Assembly: GCA_003427395.1 (NCBI GenBank)
Contig: BFEA01000014.1
Span: 5,740,436 to 5,779,294 of the forward strand
Direction of reading: 5' to 3'
DNA: 38,859 nucleotides
Source of the DNA: Chara braunii
Lineage: Eukaryota > Streptophyta > Charophyceae > Charales > Characeae
Shown in pieces: positions 19,194 through 29,105 of the stretch. Under the pieces are notes generated by a model that had not been told where the DNA came from, made no database searches, and saw only the letters and a list, made by a program, of their open reading frames with translations. The stretch's first letter is position 1. Each line of letters begins with the position of its first letter. A program made the translations under genes and the position numbers.

Positions 19194-19350
19194 TGGTCCC
19201 ACTAGCAACGAGGATCGGATAAGATGCCCGAATGTGGACGTAATTGTGGAGAGGTGCAGGAAATCGAGAAGGAACTACTTTTCTGCACCTCTGCATAAAA
19301 CGCATCCAGATGCAGGAGCTTGATCCTATCGTCTTTGCTAGTGGGACCTC
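19194..19350. mobile_element. Foldback/MITE-like element, copy 4
   Basis: Left end GTGGTCCCACTAGCAACGAG. Right end on the minus strand GAGGTCCCACTAGCAAAGAC. A second palindrome lies inside: GAGAGGTGCAGGAAA on the left against TTTTCTGCACCTCTGC on the right. It is the best-preserved member of the family in this window. Confidence 0.75.
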
Positions 19351-19640
19351 GACCCTGGTGTCCTTGTAATTGCAGTCAGATGCATTTTGAACATTCTGAA
19401 TTTTGAATCTCTAAAAGTGCTAATGTGAGTAGCCCTTCACACTAGGCCCTAAAAATGGCAAAATCGCAAAATCAGCGGTCACACGTGAAATGTCGTCAGA
19501 TTCATGGAGCTAGTGTGAGTCGCTGTGCCTCCAATCCGGTCCCCTCCCCCTACGAACAGCGGCAGTCACTGTTCCGCACGAGGGGACCAACGGCCTATCT
19601 CTAGGTGGCGGGCGCCAAGCTTGCCCAGGATGGTACACAA

Positions 19641-19709
19641 GGCGAATGGGGATTGAACCCAGGACCTCCTGAATGCCACTTGCTTGCCATACCAACTGAG
19701 CTAGGCCGC
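19641..19709 (-). other. tRNA-like sequence (pseudo-tRNA or SINE head)
   Basis: On the minus strand it has a clear A-box (TAGCTCAGTTGGTATGGCA) and B-box (GGGTTCAATCCCC) 30 nt apart. The T-arm pairs (TGGG/CCCA), but the acceptor and D stems do not close well. It is probably a tRNA-derived SINE head or a degraded tRNA. Confidence 0.5.
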
Positions 19710-19741
19710 TGGATAAAAAGAGAACTCTATATTCTTCTGTC

Positions 19742-19925
19742 AAATCTTGGGACATTTTTCGAAATGCCCCTCCAAAGTCCATATATTTGTGTCATCCCCG
19801 ACATGCTCCGCAGACGGCCGACTTACCCCGTCGTGCCCTTGGGCCCTGGGGCCTCTGAAGTTTCCTGCAGGCCCCCATCAGCGAGGGGCGCAACTTTCAG
19901 GGACGCCCTTACTGGACCGCTGGTC
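19742..19925 (+). repeat. Dispersed repeat, second copy of 7075-7305
   Basis: Same order of blocks as at 7.1 kb: CTTGGGA.ATTTTTCGAAA, then GGGGCCTCTGAAGTTTCCTG and a GAGGGG(C/T)GCA box. It lacks the internal duplication. Confidence 0.7.
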
Positions 19926-20250
19926 CCAAACTTGCGTGTTTTTGGCACCGCCACACAAAAAAATGCTGCAATCCATGCGACCCTCCCTGCTGCAATCCAC
20001 CTTGTTGGAGATGGTTCGTCGCGTGCGACCACCTTCGATTGCTTCGCAAAGGTGAGTGCCACTCCCCATCTTCAATGCCCCTCTGCCTGTCCTCCTCCTG
20101 TCGTGTGTGTGTTTGAGGTCGTACCTCTTCTTCTCTCTCTCTCTCTCTCTCTCTCAACCTCCTGATGAGTCACTGAAAGTCCAACGAAAGAGTCTGGGCC
20201 AAGGTACGGAGGAGTGCTCATACGGCCGTACGAAGAGCCGTACATAGGGT

Positions 20251-21253
20251 TGTGACAAACTATTTTCTGCAATCACACGACTTTCCGCGCGAAGTGCCTT
20301 CGGGGGTTGGCAACTGGTTGGTCGGGTGTAAGATAGGGGTTGGCTGGACAAGTTGCATGGATACCCTCACTTCTTTCTTTTTTTGCTGTTGGGACCAGGG
20401 CCTGGAAAGTCCCGCGACAACGATTGAGTGACCATGCCTTAGTGAGCGCGATAAATAACGGCTGCCATAGCTTCTTTCTTGTTCTGCTGTGGGAGATGGG
20501 AATTTTGGCGCGATTAGCGCACGGGAATGTCATTTTCAAATTTGCAATGAATGACGGGCTCTTGAAATTGTTTCCTTAAGCTTTTTCGGAATTTCTTTTA
20601 GCAAGTAGGATTTAGACTAGGAATTTAGGTGATCTGAAATCTTGTTGCGCCGCGCCACTTGCTCGTGCACCTTTCACTGCAGCGGGAACTGGGCTCTGGC
20701 TGTATCGCGCCCTTAATCCTGCATGTAACTGTAATTTTTGGCGGGCGCGATTGTAACTGTACTCCTTCTTCTTGATTCTCTCGTGTTTTCCCGCCTTCTT
20801 CCCCTCTGTCGTGCATACCTCGTCCTCCACTCTAATTGGCCTGAGCGACTGCATGGGCGGATTGATGCGTGGAGTGTGGCTGCGTCCCCCACGCCACGGA
20901 CTGGCCATGCAGGCATGGGCACTTCCTTCTCTTCCCCTTCTCCTCACTTAGGCATGATCCCGGGTTCATCGAGCAAGCATGCACGCCATAAATTTCGCAA
21001 GCGCGATTAGTTCGCTCTATCACAATTTGGAACTTAGCGCGGTCAGTGAGGATCGGCTAACGAGTAAGTAAGAAGATGAGCAGAGGTGAGTCGGGCGCCC
21101 CGACGAGCTGGTGCCGGGTAGGCGGGGTTGACGTGCGGGCCACGACGGACTGTGACGCACGGGCGAACCTGGCTTGCGTACTCGGACTAAGCGGGGTGAC
21201 GACTCGATGTTGGTGCGAGGCGACAGACTGCCCACATCGGAGGTGATGTAGCG

Positions 21254-21291
<38 letters not shown>

Positions 21292-22679
21292 CTTGGCCGA
21301 TCTTGTTACGACCGTTTTCGATCTTCTTAAGAATCATTTCGTATTTTCTGCTTATGGTATGTGTGGAATGAGCTCGCGCACTTCCCTCCCCCCCCCCTCC
21401 CCCCCCTCCCCTCGTTCCTGTTTCATTGCAGATTGGTGAGATCGGGCATGACGATTGACTGCTTGGGTTATGATGATGTAGGCCTTCTCGGTGACGTGGC
21501 TTGATGCGCACATCTTTGTCGATCTCTTGTTCATGTTTGATTGATGCATGAGTTCGATCAATGCTTGAGTATGCATATCAGTTCCCGTTCCCTTTTTGAC
21601 CGAAAGATCTAACGAGCACTTGGCGGTCCTGATTGATGTATGCTCTGGTAGGTAAATGGACGGCTGATTCAAATATGTGATTGCCCGCGGATTGCCTTCC
21701 TAGTACCTGTTTCTCGACGCGTGCACAGACTGGTATAACGACGGATCAGACAATCTCCCGCCAATCGATCCGATCCAACTGATCGACCGTGGTCTTGCGC
21801 GCCTATATGCAGACTCGATTGAAACGGACATTGCCTACACGCGCGTCTACGAGACCGACACTCGCGTCCATGTCTAAACGCGCCCAATTCCGATAGCATG
21901 GATGATAGGACTTCCTTCCACGTCACAGATCGGGAAAGCCTGAGACACCGCCGGTTCATAGAATATTGGGAGTGAAAAAATGTCTGTCGTCTCACACAAC
22001 CCCGCCCCAACCCTCCAAAATTCCCCTTCTGGACAGGAAACGAACGCGTCTATAAGTGGGACATTGAATGGGCCCTGAGTGTGATCCCCTTCCCCTCTCA
22101 GTTCCCCAGCTCACACGTAAGCCACGTCATCGCCGAACCCGGTGTCGTCATCATTGAGACCGACTTCGCTCCCTACTGCCTTGTGCTGCCTTTTCACTGC
22201 CTGACAGCAGCCCCGTGACACGCACTCGCCCCCTACTGGCCTTTAACCCCGTGCTCCAAGTGCCAGCAGGACAGCGAGTACCGAGCCGGGGGATTCATTC
22301 GACGAACCCAGACTGAGGCCGAACAGCGAGATCACAGCCTACGCCTGAGGCCTGCTTCGTCTGACTCGGAAGCGTGTCACGAGCAATGCTGGCGATTGGT
22401 TAGACAATGCGACACACAAGCGTTGCGCCGGTTCACCAAATCCGAGTCCGGCCTTGCCAATGAAGCTCGTGGGGATGAGGAAGATATCCTCCAAGGCATA
22501 AAAGTCAGACGCGGTTCGTGCTTACTATCTTGCATAACTGCCCCCAAGGCTTGCAACAGGAGGTTTCAGTTCTGACCTGCAACTCCACCCCCACTATCCT
22601 AAAATCCTTGGCACACCCCTTTTTCGCACTTTCGGGCCCCCATCCCACTTCGATCAGGAAGTCGCGCTAGGCGTGAGGT
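20251..22679 (+). repeat. 5' LTR (inferred length 2.4 kb; 20251-20649 confirmed)
   Basis: Starts TGTGACAAACTATTTTC and matches 31351-31749 without gaps. The inferred right end is the base before the PBS at 22680. The region just before it (22590-22679) resembles another LTR end at 1354-1460, which supports this. The terminal TGTCACA seems deleted here. A TATA-like GATAAATAA lies at 20449. The LTR also carries the 21012-21226 repeat, a (GA)n tract (21258-21290) and a C-rich stretch (21390-21413). Whether all 2.4 kb is original LTR is not shown. Confidence 0.6.
21012..21226 (+). repeat. Dispersed repeat, direct copy of 4099-4320
   Basis: Inverted relative to 4099-4320. It shares GGCGAACCTGGCTTGCGTAC-type sequence, GGCCACGACGGACTGTG and GAGGATCGGCTAA. 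It probably belongs to the LTR. Confidence 0.7.
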
Positions 22680-22695
22680 TGGTATCGGAGCCGAC
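22680..22695 (+). promoter_or_regulatory. Primer-binding site (initiator Met tRNA type)
   Basis: TGGTATCGGAGCCGAC differs at one base from TGGTATCAGAGC, the complement of the plant initiator-Met tRNA 3' end used by most plant LTR retroelements. It lies directly after the LTR-end sequence and 145 bp before gag. Confidence 0.8.
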
Positions 22696-22839
22696 ACATG
22701 GCAAGCTTACAGATTGATAAGTGGATAGGCCCCCTAGTTAAGCGACCTGGCGAACCGAGGGCGACCTAGGCAAAGGAATACACCTAGACGCGACCCAATA
22801 TTGACCTGGAGTAGGTCGGCGGGTCGGCGGGCCGCCAAC

Positions 22840-23441
22840 ATGAACGCCAATCAAGCACAAAACGCTAATGTACAGCTAGGTGAGGTACCTATCCCCACGC
22901 CACCAATCCGAGCTCGCGCACCGGTGGCTCCACCTGATTTGTATCTTTTGACCCCGCACATCACCTAGTCGGGGCATGGCTGGCCACATTGCGTGCACAA
23001 CAATATGACAATGACGAGGCTCGAATCAACATCCCCGCCAGGTTGGGAGGGGATACGCACCACTGGTTTAGCACTTACATTTGGGTGGACCTCCCGACCT
23101 TCGAGCGGGATTTCCTAAAACTATTCGACTATATCCGTCCTGAACAGGCCCTTTTTATTATTAAAGATCAGGTTCAGAAACCACTCGAATCCGTTACTGA
23201 ATATCGTAATAGGTTTTATAGGACGTTCGTCAAAACACAGAGAAGGGAAGAGGTCGGGAGAGATCTATTCATCGACGGGCTCCGCAGCCGGACAATGAGG
23301 GCAAAATTGCGAAAGCAGTTCTTCCCGATCAATCATACCTTACAACAGATCATGACCGCGGCGGAAGAGATGGAACGAAAATTTGCCACCAGTTCCTCGA
23401 AGGAGAGGATTACCCCAGATAAGGGGATTCCTCAGAATTAG
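22840..23441 (+). pseudogene. gag, capsid part (broken)
   Basis: Begins with ATG at 22840 and stays open 42 codons to a TAG at 22966. The homologous frame resumes one base over with GAWLATLRAQQYDNDEARI and runs to a TAG at 23439. The middle (W.STYIWVDLPTFERDF.K.F, then DQVQKPLESVTEYRNRF) is the Retrotrans_gag capsid signature, in which the W, the F and the SV.EY..RF are conserved. Gag forms the particle that packages element RNA. At least one frameshift near 22960 breaks it. Confidence 0.8.
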
Positions 23442-23572
23442 CCAGATCAAAGACTGAGCTAGCTGCACTTCAAAACAAATTTGAAAACATGGGGTTCATC
23501 TCTGGCCCGGCCACCTATCTAGAACAAATCGCAACGAGGAAACCAGTACCGGATACAGCTACGTGACTGTCT

Positions 23573-24328
23573 GTGCCTGTTATGGCCTCCTCTGCTCCTT
23601 CGCCGGCCTCCTCGGCAAGGTTGAACGAATCGAATGCCATACTGGAACTAACCCGAACATTAGTTAACTTGATGCAGGAAAGTAAAAAGGAACAACGAGA
23701 GCACCATGCTAGGATAAAATCGTTAATGAGGACAATGCGCCCCATTGTCGTCAGAGCTGCACCAGGAACACCGGGAATCGCCCCCGCTCAGGCCATGGGC
23801 GGAGCCACGACAATTATGAGCGTTTGTTAAACATGTCACCAGCCGGGCCACATAGCCCGAGACTGTCCGCTCCGACCTTCACAAGCTCGGGCTGGAACCG
23901 CCCCCGTGGCCGTTGCGCCCATAGCCAATGGGCCCGGGAGGGTGGGCACGATGATTGAAGAAATGGAAGGAGCAGGGAGTGCGGTAGCCACCACTAAAGA
24001 AGCTGCAGAACTTATCCCGCTCGACCAATACGTAGCGTTGGGGTACCCGGGACTAGGAATGATCGGAACCATCCGACCCGCCAATGAACAGCGTGAGATG
24101 GCCGAATGGAGGCCTTCTACGAGAGAAATCGAGTCAAGCGGGCCTACTTTCGTCACTGGAGAGATCGACATATTGGACATCGTCCGAGCTCTAGATCATC
24201 GAATCCCTTTACCTATCGGGCACCTGCTGTCCATATCGGAGCAAGCCAATGAGCGCATGCTACAACATTGCAAAGCGAATAGGAAACGATTTGCTCCCGC
24301 CAAATCGGTGGCTCACAGTCACAAATAA
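23573..24328 (+). pseudogene. gag C-terminal part with CCHC zinc knuckle
   Basis: One frame is open except for a TAA at 23828. A coiled, charged stretch (LTRTLVNLMQESKKEQREHH) precedes the nucleocapsid knuckle C-x2-C-x4-H-x4-C at 23825-23866 (TCHQPGHIARDC). The TAA falls between its first two cysteines. After it comes the linker to protease, ending in ALDHRIPLPIGHLLSISEQA, a conserved pre-protease segment of plant gypsy polyproteins. The frame differs from the capsid part, so a frameshift lies in 23442-23572. Confidence 0.75.
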
Positions 24329-24404
24329 AAAGCCCTGACCCTCGAAGACGGGCCGGATATTCCTACCACTTCGGACCCAATACGGTTAGGAATACTCCGA
24401 AAAG

Positions 24405-24728
24405 ATGATCATTTTCTGCGAATAACGGCCATTTCGTCAAAACGAACATATATTATTTTTTGAAGGAAATTGAAATTGAGTTTTTGGGCCGAAATCAGAT
24501 TTAAATTTTTGGCTCTGGGGGGTCCGACGTTCCTAGAACGCCGGACCCTCTAGATGTATACGACCTCAAGCTGAGACCAGATACATCTAGGGGGTCCGGC
24601 GATGCCCCCCGGAGCCAAAAATTTGGATCGAATCTCAGCCCAAAAACTCAATTTCAATTTCATTCAAAAAATATAATATGTCTGTTTTAACAAAATGGTT
24701 GTTGAATTAAAGCCATTCCGTGAAAATC
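24405..24728. mobile_element. Foldback (MITE-like) insertion between gag and protease
   Basis: Arms of about 140 bp. The left arm has TTGAAATTGAGTTTTTGGGC, then TTTTTGGCTC.GGGGGGTCC and CCGGACCCTCTAGATGTAT. The right arm is its reverse complement with scattered changes. The loop is about 30 nt around GACCTCAAGCTGAGACC. It splits what should be a continuous pol frame, so it entered after or during decay. I could not fix the target duplication. Confidence 0.82.
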
Positions 24729-24735
24729 GGCGGAA

Positions 24736-25050
24736 TGCGATATCAAGGTATGGGGAATTCCCTACAGCACTATCATCGATTTAGGAGCCGCAGTACTAGC
24801 TATTTCATTGAGATTCGAAGAACGAGCAGAAAGAAGTAAGGATCTGATCACCTTGATGGAAGGGGATCATCTTGTCTCAGCGGCCAAAGAGAAAATCAAA
24901 GCGGTAGGAAAAATGATGAACATCGCTTTTCGATTAGGAAAAGTTCACGCACTAGGAGATGTTATAGTATTGGATGTGAACACCTATGATGTCCTTCTGG
25001 GATTACCAGCCCTCACGACATTACGGACGAATCTGAATTTTGAGAAGTGA
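24736..25050 (+). pseudogene. Retropepsin-like aspartic protease domain (degenerate)
   Basis: Reads IPYSTIIDLGAAVLAIS near the start and VLDVNTYDVLLGLPAL near the end, matching the active-site loop and the 'DVILGMDWL' strand of gypsy retropepsins. The active-site triad D-S/T-G appears as DLG at 24778-24786, so catalysis is doubtful. The frame ends in TGA at 25048. The protease would cut the Gag-Pol polyprotein. Confidence 0.72.
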
Positions 25051-25218
25051 TCCGTTATCCTTCCGAACACGGGCGGAAAGTCATACGTTGCTCCGATGCG
25101 GCTGACTCTGCAGACCGCACCACCCTTGACTTAGAAACCCTCACCTAGAAGCAGAGGACCCCTCCGGGTGATCACCTGGAAAGAACCAATCCACAAATCG
25201 GATTAAAAAAAAAAGGAA

Positions 25219-25980
25219 TTGAAACTACCGAGTGACTCAGACAGCGGAGATGAAACTGACCCTGTGATACACGATATGGCTCAACAGTTGATTCGTTATC
25301 CCGTCCGACAGAAGACCACAAAAATGTTCGTTCTTACAAAAAGAAATCTGCAGCGAACACGCTCGTTAATCTTAGGGGAACCACTCGTACAAATATCCCG
25401 GATGCTTGACTCGTCGGAACCCCCTCGGACCGTATATGAGGCCACTACCCCGCTTCTCTCGAGATATAAAGACAAGGGAACATTTTGTGACATCACAGGG
25501 CTACCTCGTTCCTTGCTGTCCTCCGGAAAAGAGGTACGATTACTACGACAGGGGGCCGAGGGTGAAGCTTTGGAACCCCCTAGACACGACGACTCTACAC
25601 CCTATGAGCTCATAATTAAAATCGCCGAGACATCAGTATGCTGGCAAGATATCAGCGATGGCATGACCCCGGAAGAACACGTGGCCATCCGAGAGGAAGG
25701 CGCTGAGATGGTCGCCACCGTGTTTTCCTGGCAGTCAGACAACTCCTTCATCCCTGCTCCCCCGACGAAGAACAGTCCCAGAGTAGGCATGAAGCACGTG
25801 ACGGTTACCATACATGGACAACCCTACGAGCTATATGTGCCCCAGTTTGTCCCCAATGAAACTTATCAATTGATTGCGGATATTCTGACCGAATACCAAG
25901 GGGCGATCACCGTAACAGATACGGATATCGGACTGTCCTTAATCATTAACATGAAATATAGACCAGAACACACCCGCTGA
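25219..25980 (+). pseudogene. pol linker leading into reverse transcriptase
   Basis: A 253-codon open frame in the same phase as the protease. The first 180 residues are unassigned. The end (QLIADILTEYQGAITVTDTD, then IGLSLI and RPEHT) is the standard entry to gypsy RT (L..ey..vF....dIgL...I.H.I.t). It ends at TGA 25978. The RT continues in another frame from about 26004, so a frameshift lies near 25940-26000. Confidence 0.7.
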
Positions 25981-26003
25981 TCCACTGTAAACCATACCGA
26001 TAT

Positions 26004-26640
26004 TCTCTCGCGGAGCGAAAAGTGGCACTACAAAAAATCAGAGAATTTGAGGCTAACGAATGGATCGAACCGGCAACCGGATCCTGGTCGTTTCCCGTGG
26101 TCTTAGTCCCAAAGAAAAATGGGTCGGTTCGCATTTGCATTGATTACAGGAAGCTGAATGATATCACGATTAAAGTTGTGTACCCTCTTGGATGCGATTG
26201 GGTGTGCTAAGTACTTCAGTAAGTTTGATATTCGTCATGGATTTCATCATATTTTGGTCAAAGAGGAGGATCGGTCGAAGACGGTCTTTATGTTATTCGA
26301 GGGCACTGGGCAGTGGGTCCGTTGCCCAATGGCAATTTGCAATGTGGCAACTACTTTTCAAAGAGCGATGAACGTCATATTTCAAAATTTCGTCAACAAG
26401 ACCAGGCTAACTCAGGGCATGGTTAATTTATGCGTCATTGTTTACATGGACGACATTCTGGTCTATTCGGAATCATTTCACGGGTATGCACAACATGTCC
26501 AATGGACACTTGGGGCGTTGCAGGATGCTGGCTTTAAGATTGCGTTGGAGAAAAGTGAGTTTTTCCTTTCAGAAATCTCGTTCCTGGGTTACGTGGTGAC
26601 CCAGGGAGACGAACGACCGGATTCGTGAAAGGTCGCGGCC
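26004..26640 (+). pseudogene. Reverse transcriptase domain (Ty3/gypsy type, frameshifted)
   Basis: Early motifs [19 protein letters not shown] and [11 protein letters not shown] sit in one frame (to 26210). The rest (KYFSKFDIRHGFHHILVKEE, then TTFQRAMN, VYMDDILVYS and FFLSEISFLGYVV) sits in a second frame from 26158. The catalytic YMDD is at 26443-26454, and the first catalytic Asp is in FDIRHG. Both frames overlap at 26158-26210, which marks the frameshift. RT copies element RNA into cDNA. A TGA at 26626 follows RPDS. Confidence 0.88.
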
Positions 26641-27240
26641 GTTCGGGATGCCCACACACCTACGACGTTGACACAAGTCCGGGCCTTTTTGGGATGGCCT
26701 CGTACTATCGTCGATTTATCAAGCGTTTTGCAGCAATCGCCCGACCTCTAACGAATCTTATACGGAAGGACCAACTGCTGAGTTGGGACGCCAAGTTTGA
26801 ACGGGTCTTTGCCACCTTAAAGGAGGCTTTGGCCACGACACCTATTTTGATTCGGCCTGACCCGGGGAAGCAATTCATACTCATTACGTACTGGCAGCCC
26901 GAAGCAATCTCCGCTATTTTGGCTCAGAAGGGGAAAGACGGCCGCAAACACGTCATCGAATACGCTTCACGAACAGTGCCAGACGAGAGAAGAAACGATT
27001 CGGCCCCTCAAGGAGAGTGCTACGCGGTTGTCTGGGGGATTCAACACTTCCATTCGTATTTGTACGGACAGATGTTCCTCCTCGTCACGGACCATGACCC
27101 CCTGCTGGCTCTCAAAAGGCTTACCAACTACACGGGTATGATCGGACGATGGGCTGTGTGACTGCAAGAATATGATTTTGATATCGTCCACCGGAAGACA
27201 GAGAAGCACGGTAACGCTGACGGACTGATATGATTGTACC
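26641..27240 (+). pseudogene. RT connection and RNase H domain
   Basis: The frame that is open from 26625 carries the connection domain GMASYYRRFIKRFAAIARPL and RNase H blocks FILITYWQPEAISAILAQKG, then YASRTVPDERR, ECYAVVWGIQHFHSYLYG and LVTDHDPLLALKRL. The first RNase H Asp, normally in 'TDAS', is replaced (TYWQ). The Glu and the TDH Asp remain. After a TGA at 27159 the same frame continues LQEYDFDIVHRKTEKHGNAD, the normal end of this domain, and hits another TGA at 27228. Confidence 0.85.
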
Positions 27241-27386
27241 GGCCGAGCAAGCTGGCAAAGGGTGAAGAGATCACACCGTGGAAAGAACCGGTACCAACCG
27301 GCGAGCCCTGACCGCCAACCGGCGAGCCCTCATACGGCGAGGTGACCATCCTTCCTCGGACCTCCAAGAAGTGACCGGCAGACACG

Positions 27387-27899
27387 ATGGTGATGGAGCA
27401 TGGAGGTAATCCCGAAGGTCATCTTTCTCCCCTCTCGTCTCCCTCTTTTTTTTCCCTGCCTCACAAATTTTGCTACTTTTGCGAAGCGATCTTGAGGGTC
27501 TACTCGGTCCCTATGCGTCCTAGCGGGGAGGGGTATGTCGAGTGGGTAGACTGTCAGCGATGTGTCTCCCGAGCTCATGGTTCCTGCATCCAATATAGAA
27601 ATGCGGGTAAATCCTGGTTATGTCCCCTGTGCCGCTCTGATAAAATTCCGACAGAAACTCGATTTCTCGAAGCCACGTCGAAAGGGTTGGAAAAGACCCG
27701 ACGATTTAGAAGGGTCGAAGGTTGGACAGATGTCGTCTTGACAGCTATGGTGGTTGGGAACTCCCTCCGAGACTTCACTAAGGAGGACCGGAGGAGGGCC
27801 AATAAGAGGGCACGAGACTACCGATGGAATGAGGGACGGTTAGAAAAGCGGAAGACGGATGGTAGTGGGATTTGGATGTTTGTTCCACACCGTTCGTGA
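27387..27899 (+). pseudogene. PHD-type zinc finger segment between RNase H and integrase
   Basis: Within the 170-codon frame, residues 29-82 have C29-x2-C32-x23-C56-x2-C59-x4-H64-x2-C67-x11-C79-x2-C82, with Trp77 two residues before C79. That is the C4HC3 arrangement and tryptophan hallmark of PHD fingers, which often read methylated or unmodified histone H3 tails. It lies in the same phase as RNase H, so it was once part of Pol. The rest (DFTKEDRRRANKRARDYRWN, then GIWMFVP) resembles the start of a gypsy integrase zinc-binding region. A RING variant is less likely because of the spacing and the Trp. Confidence 0.75.
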
Positions 27900-28729
27900 G
27901 ATATGACTCGGTTAAGTCGGCCCACGAGGAAACGGCGGCCCACTTCGCCGTCCGAATCACGGAAGCGGCAATCGATAAAAATGAATGGTATTGGTCCAAT
28001 ATTCACGACGATGTTAAATTCATCGTCCGAAACTGTCTCGTATGTGTCGCCGACAAAACGCCGATTCAACCGCCTAAATCGATAGTGCCCACTGTAGTTG
28101 AACGACCGTTCCAAAGGGTGAGCATGGATACCACAGATATTGTCGTGCCCCTTGGACCAAATAAATGTGAATATTCACTTCTTTTGGTATTTCTGGACCG
28201 CTTTTCGAAATGGATAGAGGCGTATCCGTGTAAGATGCGACAAGCGGCAGAAATCGCGCGGTATGTCAACCGTTTTCTCGAAATGCCTCGGGATACCGAG
28301 GAAATCCTAACTGACAACGGGGCGGAATTCCGAGGGGAAGTCTTGAGGAGTCTGGTCCTACACGGTGTCTCGATTCGCAATACTGCTCCCCATATGTCGC
28401 AATCGAATGGACTAGTAGAAAATGCCAACCGGGTAATCAAGACAGCGTTACAGCGTAATATCGCGATCAAAGATATAAGGCCTTGGCCCGATATTATCGA
28501 CCATATCCTAGCTATTCATCGAGGGATACCCCATGAGTCCATTGGCCTGTCCCCTTTCCAACTACGGACCAATAGTGTGGCCTGTGTAGCCCTACCGAGC
28601 CTAAATGATGAAATGATCCTTCCGCGACGGACCACTAGAGCAACGGTCAAAGACAAGGCCCAACGCCACCTGGAATTAATGGAAAAGGCCCTTTCCTTGG
28701 CTAGCCCGAAAACGACAAAGAATGACTGA
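27872..28729 (+). pseudogene. Integrase (HHCC zinc domain and D-D-E core)
   Basis: A 285-codon open frame. The HHCC zinc domain is H18-x5-H24-x30-C55-x2-C58. The catalytic core has Asp86 (SMDTTDIV), Asp148 (LTDNGAEF) and Glu183 (SNGLVENANRVIK), with 34 residues between the second Asp and the Glu, one fewer than the usual 35. DRFSKWIEAYP is the typical core strand. Integrase inserts the cDNA into host DNA. The upstream zinc-finger frame overlaps to 27899 in another phase, so a frameshift separates them. This is the best-preserved domain of the element. Confidence 0.92.
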
Positions 28730-29105
28730 AATGGCCCACGGACAACAGGTCCGGAGCTACCAGGCCCGAAATGGGAACGATGGACCACGGCCCCAGTATA
28801 AGTTAGGGGACATAGTGCAAGTAAGGAAATGTGCTCGCCAGGGTAAGCTACCGCCATGATTCTTCGGGCGATTTCACGTGGTTGAGCTCGGTTCTAGCGG
28901 AGTAAACACTGTGCGCCTCGTACCGGAGTTGTCGGGAAGTCGATCGGCTCGTCCAATCATTCGACACGTGTCCTACCTTCGCCCTCTCCCATCTTCCCCT
29001 TCTCTTCCATCTTCCAAGTCGTCCCTCTACAGCGAGGAGGAAGATCACCTCAACTACCTTGATCCTTCTTCTTCTCAACCCTCATCCTCCTCGCCAAAGC
29101 CATGA
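28730..29105 (+). pseudogene. Integrase C-terminal (SH3-like) domain and tail
   Basis: A new frame reads KLGDIVQVRKCARQGKLPP, a TGA, FFGRFHVVELGSSGVNTVRL, then IIRHVSYLRPLP. This equals the 'L..GD.VL.R..GKL.P.F.GPf.V......NTVRL...H.S.LKP' tail of gypsy integrases. A Ser-rich stretch with an acidic SEEEDH follows to a TGA at 29103. No chromodomain is visible. Confidence 0.8.

Larger units (their letters stand above)
18698..20250. other. Region upstream of SSADH exon 1, before the retroelement
   Basis: It should hold the SSADH promoter and any transit-peptide exon, but I could not define either. It contains an A-rich tract (19057-19080), a foldback copy (19194-19350), a tRNA-like segment (19641-19709), a dispersed repeat (19742-19925) and a (CT)n tract (20126-20155). 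Confidence 0.6.

Noticed and set aside
19641-19709. Functional tRNA gene on the minus strand
   Set aside because: A- and B-boxes are good, but the acceptor and D stems do not pair well enough for a working tRNA.
26620-27400. TGA read as an amino acid (altered genetic code or recoding)
   Set aside because: TGA ends other frames normally, frameshifts and TAG/TAA stops are also present, and CpG decay of CGA explains the pattern better.
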